The notes under the pieces: model-generated
Seen by the model: the letters and a program-made list of their open reading frames with translations, nothing else
Databases searched by the model: none
Told to the model about the DNA's origin: nothing
Translations under genes and position numbers: made by a program
Shown: positions 8,246 to 16,857 of the stretch, in pieces
How positions within the stretch are numbered: position 1 is the first letter of the stretch
Layout: each line of letters opens with the position of its first letter
Source of the DNA: Pseudolysinimonas_A sp039912695
Lineage (GTDB): Bacteria; Actinomycetota; Actinomycetes; Actinomycetales; Microbacteriaceae
Direction: 5' to 3'
Assembly (NCBI RefSeq): GCF_039912695.1
Contig: NZ_JBDSPJ010000017.1
Coordinates: forward strand, 1 to 64,000
Length of the DNA: 64,000 nt

Positions 8246-9964
8246 TTACTTCACCTCTCCCGTGCTCAGTTCGACGACGGGTCGCTCGGGGGCATCCTTC
8301 AACGGACCAATTCCCACCTGCACCAATTCAGGGTGGTGCAGGTCAAACGCAGGAGACTCGGAACGGATGCGCGGGATTGATTCGAAGTTGTGACGCGGCG
8401 GTGGGCAGGAGGTGGCCCACTCAAGCGACCGCGCGTTGCCCCAGGGGTCATCGACCGTGACCTTCTCGCCGCGACGGGCCGTAATGAAGACGTTGAAGAG
8501 GAACGGGATCATCGAGATGGCCAGAATGTAGGCGCCAATCGTCGAAATCTGATTCATCCAGGTAATGCCGTCTTCGGGAAGGTAGCTCCAGTACCGGCGT
8601 GCGCCGCCCATGACCCCGATCCAGTGCTGGATCAGGAAGGTGGTGTGGAAGCCGATGAACAACAACCAAAAATGCACCTTACCGAGCGTCTCGTTGAGCA
8701 TCTTGCCGGTCCACTTGGGCCACCAGAAGTAGAACCCGGCGAACATCGCGAAGACGACAGTGCCGAACACCACGTAGTGGAAGTGCGCGACCACAAAATA
8801 CGTGTCGGAGACGTGGAAGTCGAGCGGCGGGCTCGCCAGGATGACACCCGTCAGGCCGCCGAAGGTGAACGTAATGAGGAAGCCGATCGCCCAGATCATC
8901 GGCGTCTCGAACGTCACCGAGCCTCGCCACATCGTGCCGACCCAGTTGAAGATCTTCACCCCGGTCGGCACAGCAATGAGCATGGTCAACAGCGCGAAGA
9001 ACGGCAGGAGCACCGATCCGGTGACGTACATGTGGTGCGCCCAGACAGTGACCGACAGCGCGGCGATCGCGATGGTCGCGTAAATCAGAGTCTTGTACCC
9101 GAAGATCGGCTTTCGGCTAAATACCGGGAGGATCTCCGAAATGATGCCGAAGAACGGCAGCGCAATGATGTACACCTCGGGGTGACCGAAGAACCAGAAC
9201 AGGTGCTGCCAGAGGATGGCGCCGCCGTTCGCCGGATCAAGCAGGTGAGCGCCGAACACGCGGTCGGCGCCGAGCGCGAACAGGGCGGCAGCGAGGACCG
9301 GGAAGGCGAGCAGCACGAGGATCGACGTCACCAGGATGTTCCAGGTGAAAATCGGCATGCGGAACATCGTCATACCGGGCGCACGCATCGTGATGATCGT
9401 TGTGATGAAGTTCACCGCACCGAGGATCGTGCCGAAGCCGGCGAGAGTCAGGCCGAATACCCACAGGTTCCCGCCGAGCCCGGGCGTGAAGGTAGTGTCC
9501 GAGAGCGGTGCGTACGCGGTCCATCCGAAGGATGCCGCTCCCTGCGGGGTGAGGTAGCCGCCCATCACAATGAGGCCGCCGAACAGGTAGAGCCAGTACG
9601 CGAAGGCGTTGAGACGGGGGAACGCCACGTCGGGCGCACCGATCTGAAGCGGCATCGCCACGTTGGCGAAGCCCGCGAACAGCGGCGTCGCGAACAGCAG
9701 CAACATGATCGTGCCGTGCATCGTGAAGAGCTGGTTGTACTGCTCACCGGTGGGCACGATGGTCAGACCGGGCTCAAATAGCTGGGTTCGGATGATCAGG
9801 GCCATCACGCCACCGAGGCAGAAGAAAATGAACGACGAGATCAGATAGAGGTAGCCGATCGTCTTGTGGTCAGTCGTGGTGATCCACTTGACGACGATGT
9901 TGCCCTTGCGCTCAACGCGCGGCGATCCATAGACCGTTTGCGATGCCGCTGTCGCGCTGCTCAT
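8246..9964 (-). CDS. ctaD: Cytochrome c oxidase subunit I
   Basis: Catalytic subunit with heme a and the heme a3-CuB site, reducing oxygen to water and pumping protons. The 572-residue protein has twelve membrane helices. Seen directly: the heme a histidine in FTMHGTIMLLLF, the CuB histidine and cross-linked tyrosine in WFFGHPEVYI, the HHMYVTG pair of CuB histidines, and the heme a3/heme a histidines in VAHFHYVVFG. The C-terminus ends in a soluble tail of about 60 residues. ATG at 9964 overlaps the ctaC stop by four bases (ATGA). Confidence 0.97.
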   Translation of the reverse strand: MSSATAASQTVYGSPRVERKGNIVVKWITTTDHKTIGYLYLISSFIFFCLGGVMALIIRTQLFEPGLTIVPTGEQYNQLFTMHGTIMLLLFATPLFAGFANVAMPLQIGAPDVAFPRLNAFAYWLYLFGGLIVMGGYLTPQGAASFGWTAYAPLSDTTFTPGLGGNLWVFGLTLAGFGTILGAVNFITTIITMRAPGMTMFRMPIFTWNILVTSILVLLAFPVLAAALFALGADRVFGAHLLDPANGGAILWQHLFWFFGHPEVYIIALPFFGIISEILPVFSRKPIFGYKTLIYATIAIAALSVTVWAHHMYVTGSVLLPFFALLTMLIAVPTGVKIFNWVGTMWRGSVTFETPMIWAIGFLITFTFGGLTGVILASPPLDFHVSDTYFVVAHFHYVVFGTVVFAMFAGFYFWWPKWTGKMLNETLGKVHFWLLFIGFHTTFLIQHWIGVMGGARRYWSYLPEDGITWMNQISTIGAYILAISMIPFLFNVFITARRGEKVTVDDPWGNARSLEWATSCPPPRHNFESIPRIRSESPAFDLHHPELVQVGIGPLKDAPERPVVELSTGEVK

Positions 9965-10845
9965 TTGTTTTCTCCCGTGGAGGGTGCGCCGGTTCCCGGC
10001 AGGTTCTGGTCCAAGTTGTAGGTGGCATCCAGCTGGCCGGTCTGTCCCTTTTTCGCCAGCAGGTCCATCTGGTGGTCGTACTCCGCCTGCGAAACCACCT
10101 TTACGGTGAAGAGCATCTGCGAGTGGAACTCACCACAGAGCTCGGCACATTTGCCCTCGTAGGTGCCCTCTTTGAGAGGGATGAAGTACATGTAGTTGGC
10201 TCGCCCCGGGATCATGTCTTTCTTGTACAAGAAGTCGACGATCCAGAAGGAGTGAGCGACGTCGCGCGACTCGATCTCGATCTGGACCCGAGCGTTGACG
10301 GGCAGGTACAGCACCGGCAGGGCGTCGACGTCGATTTTGCCGTCGGGGCCTGCTTGCGCCTGAACGCCCGGGGAGTAGACGTTGGCCGAGACGTAGTTGA
10401 AGTCCCATGACCAGCGCTTGCCAAAGACCTCGATCTTCACTTGCGGGTTGGGATCGACCTTCTCGATAGCAGCCTGATCGCGTGCCGTGAACGCGAAGAA
10501 GCCGAGCACGAGGATGAGCGGAACGATCGTGTAGAAGATCTCGATCGGAAGGTTGTAGCGCAGCTGAATCGGAAGGCCGGTCTGACCCTTCCGTCGGCGG
10601 TAAACGACCGCCGCCCAGATGATCAGAGCCCAGGTGACGATTCCCACCGCAAGCAACACGATCCACGAGTTGACCCAGAGAGCCGTGATCGGACCGGTAT
10701 GGTTCGTCGCCCCCTCGGAGTCTGCGGGAAGGTAGCCACGCAGTTGAGCCTGGGTGCAACCACCCAGGATGACGGTGACGACGGCTCCGATCGGGAGCAA
10801 CGCCCAGCGCGCCAATTTCGACTTCTGGGAGCGAGTTGAGCGCAC
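9961..10845 (-). CDS. ctaC: Cytochrome c oxidase subunit II (lipoprotein)
   Basis: Accepts electrons at the binuclear CuA centre. The 294-residue protein begins with a basic lipoprotein signal ending in the lipobox LGGC, with the lipidated cysteine at residue 30. Two membrane helices follow (about 56-82 and 101-120), then the cupredoxin domain with CuA ligands H198, C233, E235, C237, H241 and M244 in the CAELCGEFHSQM segment. GTG at 10845 is the first start that retains the signal peptide. It is the first gene of the minus-strand cta operon, 116 bp upstream of the erpA stop; that gap shows no clear promoter to me. Confidence 0.96.
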   Translation of the reverse strand: MRSTRSQKSKLARWALLPIGAVVTVILGGCTQAQLRGYLPADSEGATNHTGPITALWVNSWIVLLAVGIVTWALIIWAAVVYRRRKGQTGLPIQLRYNLPIEIFYTIVPLILVLGFFAFTARDQAAIEKVDPNPQVKIEVFGKRWSWDFNYVSANVYSPGVQAQAGPDGKIDVDALPVLYLPVNARVQIEIESRDVAHSFWIVDFLYKKDMIPGRANYMYFIPLKEGTYEGKCAELCGEFHSQMLFTVKVVSQAEYDHQMDLLAKKGQTGQLDATYNLDQNLPGTGAPSTGENK

Positions 10846-10961
10846 CGTAGACCTCTCAGGACAGAAGGATGATCTCCTCCGGTCAGTCTATCTACCGGCG
10901 GGACGGGATCGAACGCAGCCGCGCTAGGACGCGTGCAGTTTGCGGACGACGCTCGTGCCGT

Positions 10962-11327
10962 TTAGTGGAAGGAGTCCCCGCAGGCGCACGATCCGCTGGC
11001 GTTCGGGTTGTCGATCGTGAAGCCCTGCTTCTGGATCGTGTCTTCGAAGTCGATCGCCGCGCCCTCAAGGTACGGGACGCTCATCTTGTCGACGACGACC
11101 TCGACACCGTCGAAGTCGCGCGTCACGTCACCGTCGAGCAGGCGCTCGTCGAAGTAGAGCTGGTAGATCAGGCCGCTGCATCCGCCGGGCTGCACCGCAA
11201 CTCGCAGGCGCAGATCGTCGCGACCCTCCTGCTCGAGCAGGGTCCTGACCTTCGTCGCCGCGACGTCGGTCAGGTTCACACCGTGAGTGGCGAGATCGGG
11301 CGACGTCGTGAGAGCGGTATCGGTCAT
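10962..11327 (-). CDS. erpA: Iron-sulfur cluster insertion protein ErpA (IscA/HesB type)
   Basis: A-type carrier that receives Fe-S clusters and delivers them to apoproteins. The 121 residues carry the three conserved cysteines C50 (GGCSG), C114 and C116 (SCACGDSF). The length is normal. A position beside the oxidase and bc genes is common in actinobacteria, where QcrA needs an Fe-S cluster. ATG at 11327 begins a short 16-residue lead before the conserved domain; start choice is reasonable but not proven. Confidence 0.92.
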   Translation of the reverse strand: MTDTALTTSPDLATHGVNLTDVAATKVRTLLEQEGRDDLRLRVAVQPGGCSGLIYQLYFDERLLDGDVTRDFDGVEVVVDKMSVPYLEGAAIDFEDTIQKQGFTIDNPNASGSCACGDSFH

Positions 11328-11382
11328 GTCACCGATTGTAAGCCTGACGGCTGCTCGGTGCCGGAAGCTGGGCGCCGGAAGG

Positions 11383-11424
11383 TCAGTGCCGCGAGATCAG
11401 TGCCGCGAGCTCAGTGGCGATCGT
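11383..11424. repeat. 14-bp tandem repeat duplicating a stop codon
   Basis: Units at 11383-11396 and 11397-11410 are identical at 13 of 14 bases; a degenerate third begins at 11411. TCA, the reverse of TGA, recurs at 11383, 11397 and 11411, the last being the real stop of the dipeptidase gene. Confidence 0.8.
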
Positions 11425-12811
11425 TCAGGCGCGACAACAGGAATGCCTCCGCGAGGATCGCCCGCTGAAGCGTCGGCAAATGGAGCGACTCATTCGGGCT
11501 GTGTGCCCGCGATTCGGGGTCTTCCACGCCCGTGATCAAAATCTGCGCCTTCGGGAACATCTCGACCAGATCCGAAATGAACGGAATCGACCCGCCGGCT
11601 CCGATCTCGACGGCGTCGACACCGTAGGCCTCCCCCATCGTCTCGAGGGCGTCTTCGGCAGCCCAGCCACTGGCATCCACCAGGAAGGGATTGCCGAGGT
11701 CGAGATCTTCGATACTCACGTGGGCGCCGTGTGGCACGTGGTCGAGAATGTGAGCCTCGATCGCAGCGAAAGCTTCTTTCGCGGTCTGACCGGGAGCGAC
11801 CCGAGCCGAAATGCGCACCCGAACGCTGGGCACGAGAGTGTTCGACGCGTTGCGGATGTTCGGGATGTCCATGCCGGTGACGGTGATCGACGGTCGGTAC
11901 CAGAGGCGGGAGAGGATCTCCCCTTTGCCGATCGGCGAGACGCCGTGGAGCAGGCCGGTTTCTTCGCGCAATTTCGCTTCGTCGTACTCGGGAGTCTCTT
12001 CATCGTGACTCGTGAGGCCTTCGACGGCGACGCTGCCATCCTTCTTCCAGAGGGTCGCGAGCAATTCGATCGCAACGAGCGGCGCATCAGGGACTGCTCC
12101 ACCGAACATCCCGGAGTGCGAGGCGTGGTCGAGTGTCGTGATGCGCAGATTGAAGGCGACCGCGCCGCGCAGCGCAATCGTGAGGGCGGGGGTGGTGAGG
12201 TCCCAGTTGCCCGAGTCGGCGACAACGATGACGTCGGCCGCGAGTCGGTCCCGGTAGCGGCGCAGAATCTCGGGAAGTGCGCGAGAGCCGAACTCTTCCT
12301 CCCCTTCGACGAACAGCACGAGGCCGACATCCAGGTCATCGCCGACAACGGAGGTGAGGGCACGAATCGCGCCGAAATGGGTCATCACACCGGCCTTGTC
12401 GTCAGCAGCGCCGCGTCCATACAAGCGGTCACCGCGAAGGGTGGGCTCGAACGGCTTGGAGTCCCAGGCCTCCTCGTCGCCTTCCGGCTGCACGTCATGG
12501 TGCGCATAGAGCAGGATCGTCGGCCGGCCGTTGCGAGCCTTCCGGGTGGCGATCACGGCGGGCAGCCCGAGGTTCGCGCCGTCGTGGATCGGAACCTGCA
12601 CGATGTCGATGTCGTCGAAAACACCGGTCGCCTCGGCGAGCCGCTTTACCTCGGCCGCACTAGCTTCGACGTGCGCGGCGTCGAAGCCATCCCACGATAC
12701 CGACGGGATGCGAACCAGGCGCGAAAGGTCGGCGACGGCTACCGGAAACCCGGCCGCGACGGCCTCAGTGAGCTGCGCGGCGTTCGGGGTCGAAGAGTGC
12801 TTCTTGGGCAT
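11411..12811 (-). CDS. M20-family dipeptidase
   Basis: A 466-residue zinc-dependent exopeptidase of the ArgE/DapE/CNDP type. Metal-binding stretches are YAHHDVQP (residues 102-109), AADDKAG (135-141) and EGEEEFGS (169-176) with the catalytic glutamate. A lid domain with HASHSGMFGG-type residues sits in the middle. Length and order fit actinobacterial dipeptidases annotated as acting on dipeptides or N-acyl amino acids; the true substrate is unknown. ATG at 12811 is preferred: the longer frame runs over the start of the divergent DUF3043 gene. Cytoplasmic, with no signal peptide. Confidence 0.9.
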   Translation of the reverse strand: MPKKHSSTPNAAQLTEAVAAGFPVAVADLSRLVRIPSVSWDGFDAAHVEASAAEVKRLAEATGVFDDIDIVQVPIHDGANLGLPAVIATRKARNGRPTILLYAHHDVQPEGDEEAWDSKPFEPTLRGDRLYGRGAADDKAGVMTHFGAIRALTSVVGDDLDVGLVLFVEGEEEFGSRALPEILRRYRDRLAADVIVVADSGNWDLTTPALTIALRGAVAFNLRITTLDHASHSGMFGGAVPDAPLVAIELLATLWKKDGSVAVEGLTSHDEETPEYDEAKLREETGLLHGVSPIGKGEILSRLWYRPSITVTGMDIPNIRNASNTLVPSVRVRISARVAPGQTAKEAFAAIEAHILDHVPHGAHVSIEDLDLGNPFLVDASGWAAEDALETMGEAYGVDAVEIGAGGSIPFISDLVEMFPKAQILITGVEDPESRAHSPNESLHLPTLQRAILAEAFLLSRLNDRH

Positions 12812-12828
12812 GCCACTAATCTTAAGAG

Positions 12829-13392
12829 GTGGCCAGAATCTCAAAGAGCGAGCCGACCCCCGAAGTCGAGCCGGACAGCGCATCAGGCAAGGGCCACGCG
12901 ACTCCGAGCCGCAAAGAGCAGGAAGCCGCTCGCCGACGTCCGCTCGTCCCCAGCGACCGCCGCCTTGCTGCCCGCCAGAACCGAGCCACCGCCGCAACGG
13001 AGCGTGACCGCGCCCGGGTCGGGATGGCCGCGGGCGACGACAAATACCTTCCGTTGCGCGACAAGGGTCCCCAGAAGCGCTACATCCGCGATTACGTTGA
13101 CGCTCGATTCAGCGCCGGCGAGCTGATGATGCCGCTCCTCGTAGTCGTGCTGATCGGATCGTTCGTGCCCGTGGTCGGCGAGTACGCATTCTTCGCCTTC
13201 TACGCGTTCTTCATCTTCATTGCGGCAGACACCATCTACCTGATCGTTCAGGTCAACAAACGTCTCGCCGCGAAATTCGGCAAGGCCAAGGTCGAGCGCG
13301 GGGTGCGCTGGTACGCCATCTCGCGCGCCATCCAGATGCGGTTCCTGCGTCTGCCGAAGCCGCAGGTCAAGCGCGGCGCCTTCCCCTCCTGA
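12829..13392 (+). CDS. DUF3043 membrane protein
   Basis: 187 residues with a basic, disordered N-terminal half bearing the family hallmark GHATPSRKEQEAARRRPLVP, then two close membrane helices (about 98-120 and 122-145) and a basic C-terminal tail. DUF3043 is restricted to actinobacteria and has no established role. GTG at 12829 lies 17 bp from the divergent dipeptidase start. The stop lies in a 16-bp repeat shared with the convergent pyrD end. Confidence 0.85.
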   Translation: MARISKSEPTPEVEPDSASGKGHATPSRKEQEAARRRPLVPSDRRLAARQNRATAATERDRARVGMAAGDDKYLPLRDKGPQKRYIRDYVDARFSAGELMMPLLVVVLIGSFVPVVGEYAFFAFYAFFIFIAADTIYLIVQVNKRLAAKFGKAKVERGVRWYAISRAIQMRFLRLPKPQVKRGAFPS

Positions 13393-13435
13393 GATCAGGC
13401 CCCCCTGAGCTCAGAACCGCCTGAGTCCTCGGTTG
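13388..13435. repeat. 16-bp imperfect repeats with stop codons on both strands
   Basis: Three units at 13388-13403, 13404-13419 and 13420-13435 each begin CCTGAG; TGA recurs at 13390, 13406 and 13422. The first two units contain CTGAGATCAG and CTGAGCTCAG, which read TGA on both strands. The DUF3043 stop is in the first unit and the pyrD stop in the second. Confidence 0.65.
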
Positions 13436-14418
13436 ATCGACCGGGCCCAGAACGGGCCTCGGTAGAGGAACGCCGTGTAGCCCTGCACCAGGGTCGCGCC
13501 CGCAGCAAGCCGCTCGGCGACATCGGCCGCGGTGTCGACACCTCCGACCGAAATCAGCACGAACTCGGCGGGAACCGCGGCGCGCAGTAGGCGCAGCATC
13601 CCGAGTGAGCGTTCCGCGAGGGGCGCACCTGAGAGGCCGCCCTCCCCCGCGTCCGCTACGGTCCTGGCATCGGTGAGCAGCCCCTCGCGCGACAGCGTGG
13701 TGTTCGTTGCTACCAGCCCCGGGAGGCCGAGGCGCACCGACAACTCGGCGATCTTCAACGCCTGCTCGTCGGTGAGATCAGGCGCGATCTTGACCAGCAC
13801 CGGCACTCCCCCGGCAGCATCCCGGACTGCCTCGATGAGTGGAGCGAGGCGGTCGAGTTCCTGCAGGCCGCGCAAGCCGGGCGTGTTCGGGGAACTGACA
13901 TTGACGACGAGGTAGTCGGCGTGCGGTGCCAGAGCTCGGGTCGAGATCAGGTAGTCGTCGATGGCATCGTCGACCGCAACGACGCGCGACTTGCCGATGT
14001 TGACGCCGATGATCGGGCGGCTGCGGCGACGGCGTTCGCGTTCGAGATGGCGAGCAGCAGCATCCGCGCCTGCGTTGTTGAAGCCCATCCGGTTGATCAC
14101 GGCGCGGTCCGGAACGAGCCGGAACAGCCGCGGTTTCGGGTTGCCCGGCTGCGGGACTGCCGTGATCGTGCCCACCTCAACATGCCCGAAACCCAGAACT
14201 CCGAGACCGCGGATGCCGGACGCATCCTTATCGAACCCGGCCGCGACTCCGAACGGGGAGGCAAAACGAAGGCCAAGCGCCTCAACCGCGAGAGATGGAT
14301 GCGGACGGCTCAGGCCGCGCAGAAATCCGGGCAGGAGGCGGATGACACGGAACGCGAAATGGTGGGCACGCTCGGGGTCCATCCGACTGAGCACGAGTCG
14401 GAACAGGAGGGCGTACAT
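13411..14418 (-). CDS. pyrD: Dihydroorotate dehydrogenase (quinone), class 2
   Basis: Oxidises dihydroorotate to orotate in pyrimidine synthesis, passing electrons to menaquinone at the membrane. The 335-residue TIM barrel starts with the amphipathic N-terminal helices (MYALLFRLVLSRMDPERAHH) that mark class 2. FMN and substrate segments seen are GVAAGFDKDA, NRMGFNNAGA, VVNVSSPNTPGLR with the catalytic serine, VKIAPDLTD and the late GGVDTA and ATLVQGYTAF. Followed, reading with transcription, by the stop in the shared repeat. nrdR lies just upstream. Confidence 0.95.
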   Translation of the reverse strand: MYALLFRLVLSRMDPERAHHFAFRVIRLLPGFLRGLSRPHPSLAVEALGLRFASPFGVAAGFDKDASGIRGLGVLGFGHVEVGTITAVPQPGNPKPRLFRLVPDRAVINRMGFNNAGADAAARHLERERRRRSRPIIGVNIGKSRVVAVDDAIDDYLISTRALAPHADYLVVNVSSPNTPGLRGLQELDRLAPLIEAVRDAAGGVPVLVKIAPDLTDEQALKIAELSVRLGLPGLVATNTTLSREGLLTDARTVADAGEGGLSGAPLAERSLGMLRLLRAAVPAEFVLISVGGVDTAADVAERLAAGATLVQGYTAFLYRGPFWARSINRGLRRF

Positions 14419-14428
14419 CCCGATCAGA

Positions 14429-14460
14429 TTACGGGGTGCCGCGGCTACGGGGTGTCGCGG
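14429..14460. repeat. 16-bp direct duplication at the end of nrdR
   Basis: Units 14429-14444 and 14445-14460 match at 14 of 16 bases. The second starts with CTA, the nrdR stop read on the minus strand (TAG); the first starts with TTA (TAA). Confidence 0.8.
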
Positions 14461-14927
14461 ACGATCGGAATCGACCCGGTAGCATTTTCGACCCGGAGCA
14501 GCGCGATCGCCGACTCGAAGTCGTCGAGAGAGTCGAAGCCCTGGTACACGCTGGCAAACCGCAGGTAGGCGACCTCGTCGAGTTCGCGCAGCGGCGGCAG
14601 GATGGAGAGCCCGATGTCGTTCGCGTCGATCTGCGAGACACCCGTCGCGCGAATGGACTCCTCGACGCGCTGAGCGAGCAACGCGAGGTCAGCATCACTC
14701 ACCGGGCGCCCCTGGCAGGCCTTACGCACGCCCGACACGATCTTCTCCCGGCTGAATGACTCGACGATGCCGGACCGCTTGATGACCGTGAGGCTTGCCG
14801 TTTCGGTCGTCGAGAATCGACGTCCACATTCCGGGCACTGGCGGCGTCGGCGAATGGCGAGTCCGTCGTCACTCGTACGGGAGTCGACGACGCGACTGTC
14901 TGGATACCGGCAGAACGGGCAGAACAT
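14445..14927 (-). CDS. nrdR: Transcriptional repressor NrdR
   Basis: Zinc ribbon plus ATP-cone repressor of ribonucleotide reductase genes, sensing ATP/dATP. The 160 residues have the zinc ligands C3, C6, C31 and C34 and the ATP-cone starting SLTVIKRSGIVESFSREKI. The length is normal. It lies between hisD and pyrD on the same strand. No ribonucleotide reductase gene is in the window, so its main targets are elsewhere. Confidence 0.95.
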   Translation of the reverse strand: MFCPFCRYPDSRVVDSRTSDDGLAIRRRRQCPECGRRFSTTETASLTVIKRSGIVESFSREKIVSGVRKACQGRPVSDADLALLAQRVEESIRATGVSQIDANDIGLSILPPLRELDEVAYLRFASVYQGFDSLDDFESAIALLRVENATGSIPIVRDTP

Positions 14928-14974
14928 GGTGCGACCAGGATACCCGGGCGGTGGCGCGGACGGCTGGTTCAGCC

Positions 14975-16285
14975 TTACGGAGTAAGGAATCTGGCGTCGA
15001 CGGCGTCGCCGTGGGCAGGCAGATGTTCGGCGTCACTCATCGCCCGGATGTGGGGTGCAACGGCGCGCAGGGCATCCCGGTCGTACTGAATGATCTGTTG
15101 CGGACGCAGGAACGTCGTCGCCGTAATGCCCGATGTGAACCGAGCGGAGCCTCCGGTCGGCAGGATGTGATTAGACCCGGCGAGGTAGTCACCGAGGCTG
15201 ACCGGGGAGTACGCGCCGAGGAAGATCGCGCCCGCGTGCGAGACACGGTCGAGCACCGCACCCGGGTCGGCGGTCTGGATCTCCAAGTGTTCAGGCGCGT
15301 AGGCGTCGCTGACGCGGGCCGCGGTCTCGAGATCGTCGACGAGCACGATCGCCGACTGCGGTCCGCCGAGGGCGATGGTGACGCGGTCGCGTGCCGATGC
15401 GTGCGCGACTTGACGTTCCAACTCGGCCCGCACGGCATCCGCGAGTGCTGCCGAATCGGTGACCAAAACGGCAGCCGCCGACTCGTCGTGCTCGGCCTGG
15501 CTAATCAGATCGGCCGCGATGAGAACCGGGTTCGCCGTGGCGTCGGCAATTACCAGCACCTCGGACGGCCCAGCTTCGGCATCGATGCCGACATCCCCCT
15601 GCACGACGCGTTTCGCCGCAGCAACGTAAACATTCCCCGGGCCGGCGACGACGTCAACGCGGTCGAGACCCACCGACGGGATGCCATAGGTCATCGCCCC
15701 GATCGCTCCCGCTCCGCCCATTGCGTAAATCTCTTCGACACCCAGAACACCGGCCGCCCCGAGGATGAGCGGGTGGATGCCGTGGTCGAAGTCCGCCTGT
15801 GGCGGCGACGCAAGCGCGATCGATCCGACCCCCGCAACCTGAGCGGGCACGACGTTCATCACGACGCTGGATGGGTAGACCGCCTTGCCGCCCGGGATGT
15901 AGAGCCCCACGCGATCGACAGGTTGCCAGCGCTGCGTGATCTCGGCACCGGTGGCGACCCGACTCACGGCGGGCGGCGGCACTTGCGCGTCACTTGCCGT
16001 GCGCTCGCGACCGATGACCTCGTCGAGGGCGGCGCGAATCTTCTGAGGCAGTTTCAGCACGGCAGCTGTGATCAGCGCGGGATCGACCCGTAGGGCGGCG
16101 GGACGACCCCCGTCGAATCGCTCGGCCTGTTCGGCGAGAGCATCAATGCCCCGAGCACGCACGTCGGCTATCAACTCGGCGGCAACGGGCATCGCCGCAG
16201 ATACGTCGATCTCGGCACGATGCACGAGGGCCTCGAGGTCCCGACGAGAAGGACGTTGACCGCGGAGATCGAGGGTCTGGATCAT
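14975..16285 (-). CDS. hisD: Histidinol dehydrogenase
   Basis: Catalyses the last two steps of histidine synthesis, oxidising L-histidinol to histidine with NAD and a zinc ion. The 436-residue length is typical. Family stretches seen are VGLYIPGGKAVYPSSVVMNVVPA, the VDVVAGPGNVYVAAAKR loop, GPSEVLVIAD and the GSNHILPTGG stretch with a conserved histidine near the C-terminus. ATG at 16285. The nrdR and pyrD genes follow on the same strand; no other his gene is present. The last codons form a short palindrome, CCTTAC-GGA-GTAAGG, including the stop. Confidence 0.95.
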   Translation of the reverse strand: MIQTLDLRGQRPSRRDLEALVHRAEIDVSAAMPVAAELIADVRARGIDALAEQAERFDGGRPAALRVDPALITAAVLKLPQKIRAALDEVIGRERTASDAQVPPPAVSRVATGAEITQRWQPVDRVGLYIPGGKAVYPSSVVMNVVPAQVAGVGSIALASPPQADFDHGIHPLILGAAGVLGVEEIYAMGGAGAIGAMTYGIPSVGLDRVDVVAGPGNVYVAAAKRVVQGDVGIDAEAGPSEVLVIADATANPVLIAADLISQAEHDESAAAVLVTDSAALADAVRAELERQVAHASARDRVTIALGGPQSAIVLVDDLETAARVSDAYAPEHLEIQTADPGAVLDRVSHAGAIFLGAYSPVSLGDYLAGSNHILPTGGSARFTSGITATTFLRPQQIIQYDRDALRAVAPHIRAMSDAEHLPAHGDAVDARFLTP

Positions 16286-16294
16286 GGCTCGACC

Positions 16295-16855
16295 ATGCTA
16301 CGGGTGCCTCCGGCCGGAATACGTCCGACGCCGCCGCGGTTGACTGTGCACGTGGAACCGCACATCGTTGATGAGCTCTCGGCGTTCAAGCTCGCGTTCC
16401 GCAGGCACGCCGCCGGTGTCGCCGCAGTGACAGGTCTCACGCCCGCCGGCATCCCCGTGGGTTTCACAGCGACCTCGCTCGCCTCCCTGGCTGCCGTGCC
16501 GCCTCTCGCGACCTTCAACATGTCCCGTATCTCGACAGCGTGGCCCGCCGTCGAAGGAACCTCGCACGTGCTCATCCACCTGCTGGGTGCGCGCAACCGC
16601 GCCCTCGCCGATCGGATGTCGGGTCCGCACGATCAACGGTTCGTGGGCGAACACTGGGCGGTTGGCCCACTCGGCCTCCCGCTCCTGAACGACGTGCCGG
16701 CCTGGATGCTGGGTCGAATCGTTGAGCGCGTGCCCGTCGGGGACGCCGCCGTGGTCGTCGTGCAGATCGAAGACGGCGGACTTGGGGACGACGACGAAGC
16801 GCTCCTGTACCACGAGCGCGCCTATATGAGTCCGGGCGACGTCATTCTCGACTGA
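16295..16855 (+). CDS. Flavin reductase-domain protein
   Basis: A 186-residue split-barrel flavin-binding protein. The FMN-binding pattern of the flavin reductase family is seen in FRRHAAGVAAVTG, PVGFTATSLASLAAVPPLATFNMS and the later H-D-Q-R-F loop. Such proteins supply reduced flavin to monooxygenases or act alone; partner unknown. ATG at 16295 begins nine bases from the divergent hisD start; a later GTG start is possible. It is convergent with the FAD-linked oxidase gene, with two bases between the stops. Confidence 0.85.
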   Translation: MLRVPPAGIRPTPPRLTVHVEPHIVDELSAFKLAFRRHAAGVAAVTGLTPAGIPVGFTATSLASLAAVPPLATFNMSRISTAWPAVEGTSHVLIHLLGARNRALADRMSGPHDQRFVGEHWAVGPLGLPLLNDVPAWMLGRIVERVPVGDAAVVVVQIEDGGLGDDDEALLYHERAYMSPGDVILD

Positions 16856-16857
16856 AC

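Noticed and set aside
8390..9781. 463-codon open frame opposite ctaD
   Set aside because: Antisense shadow of subunit I, with low-complexity charged translation.
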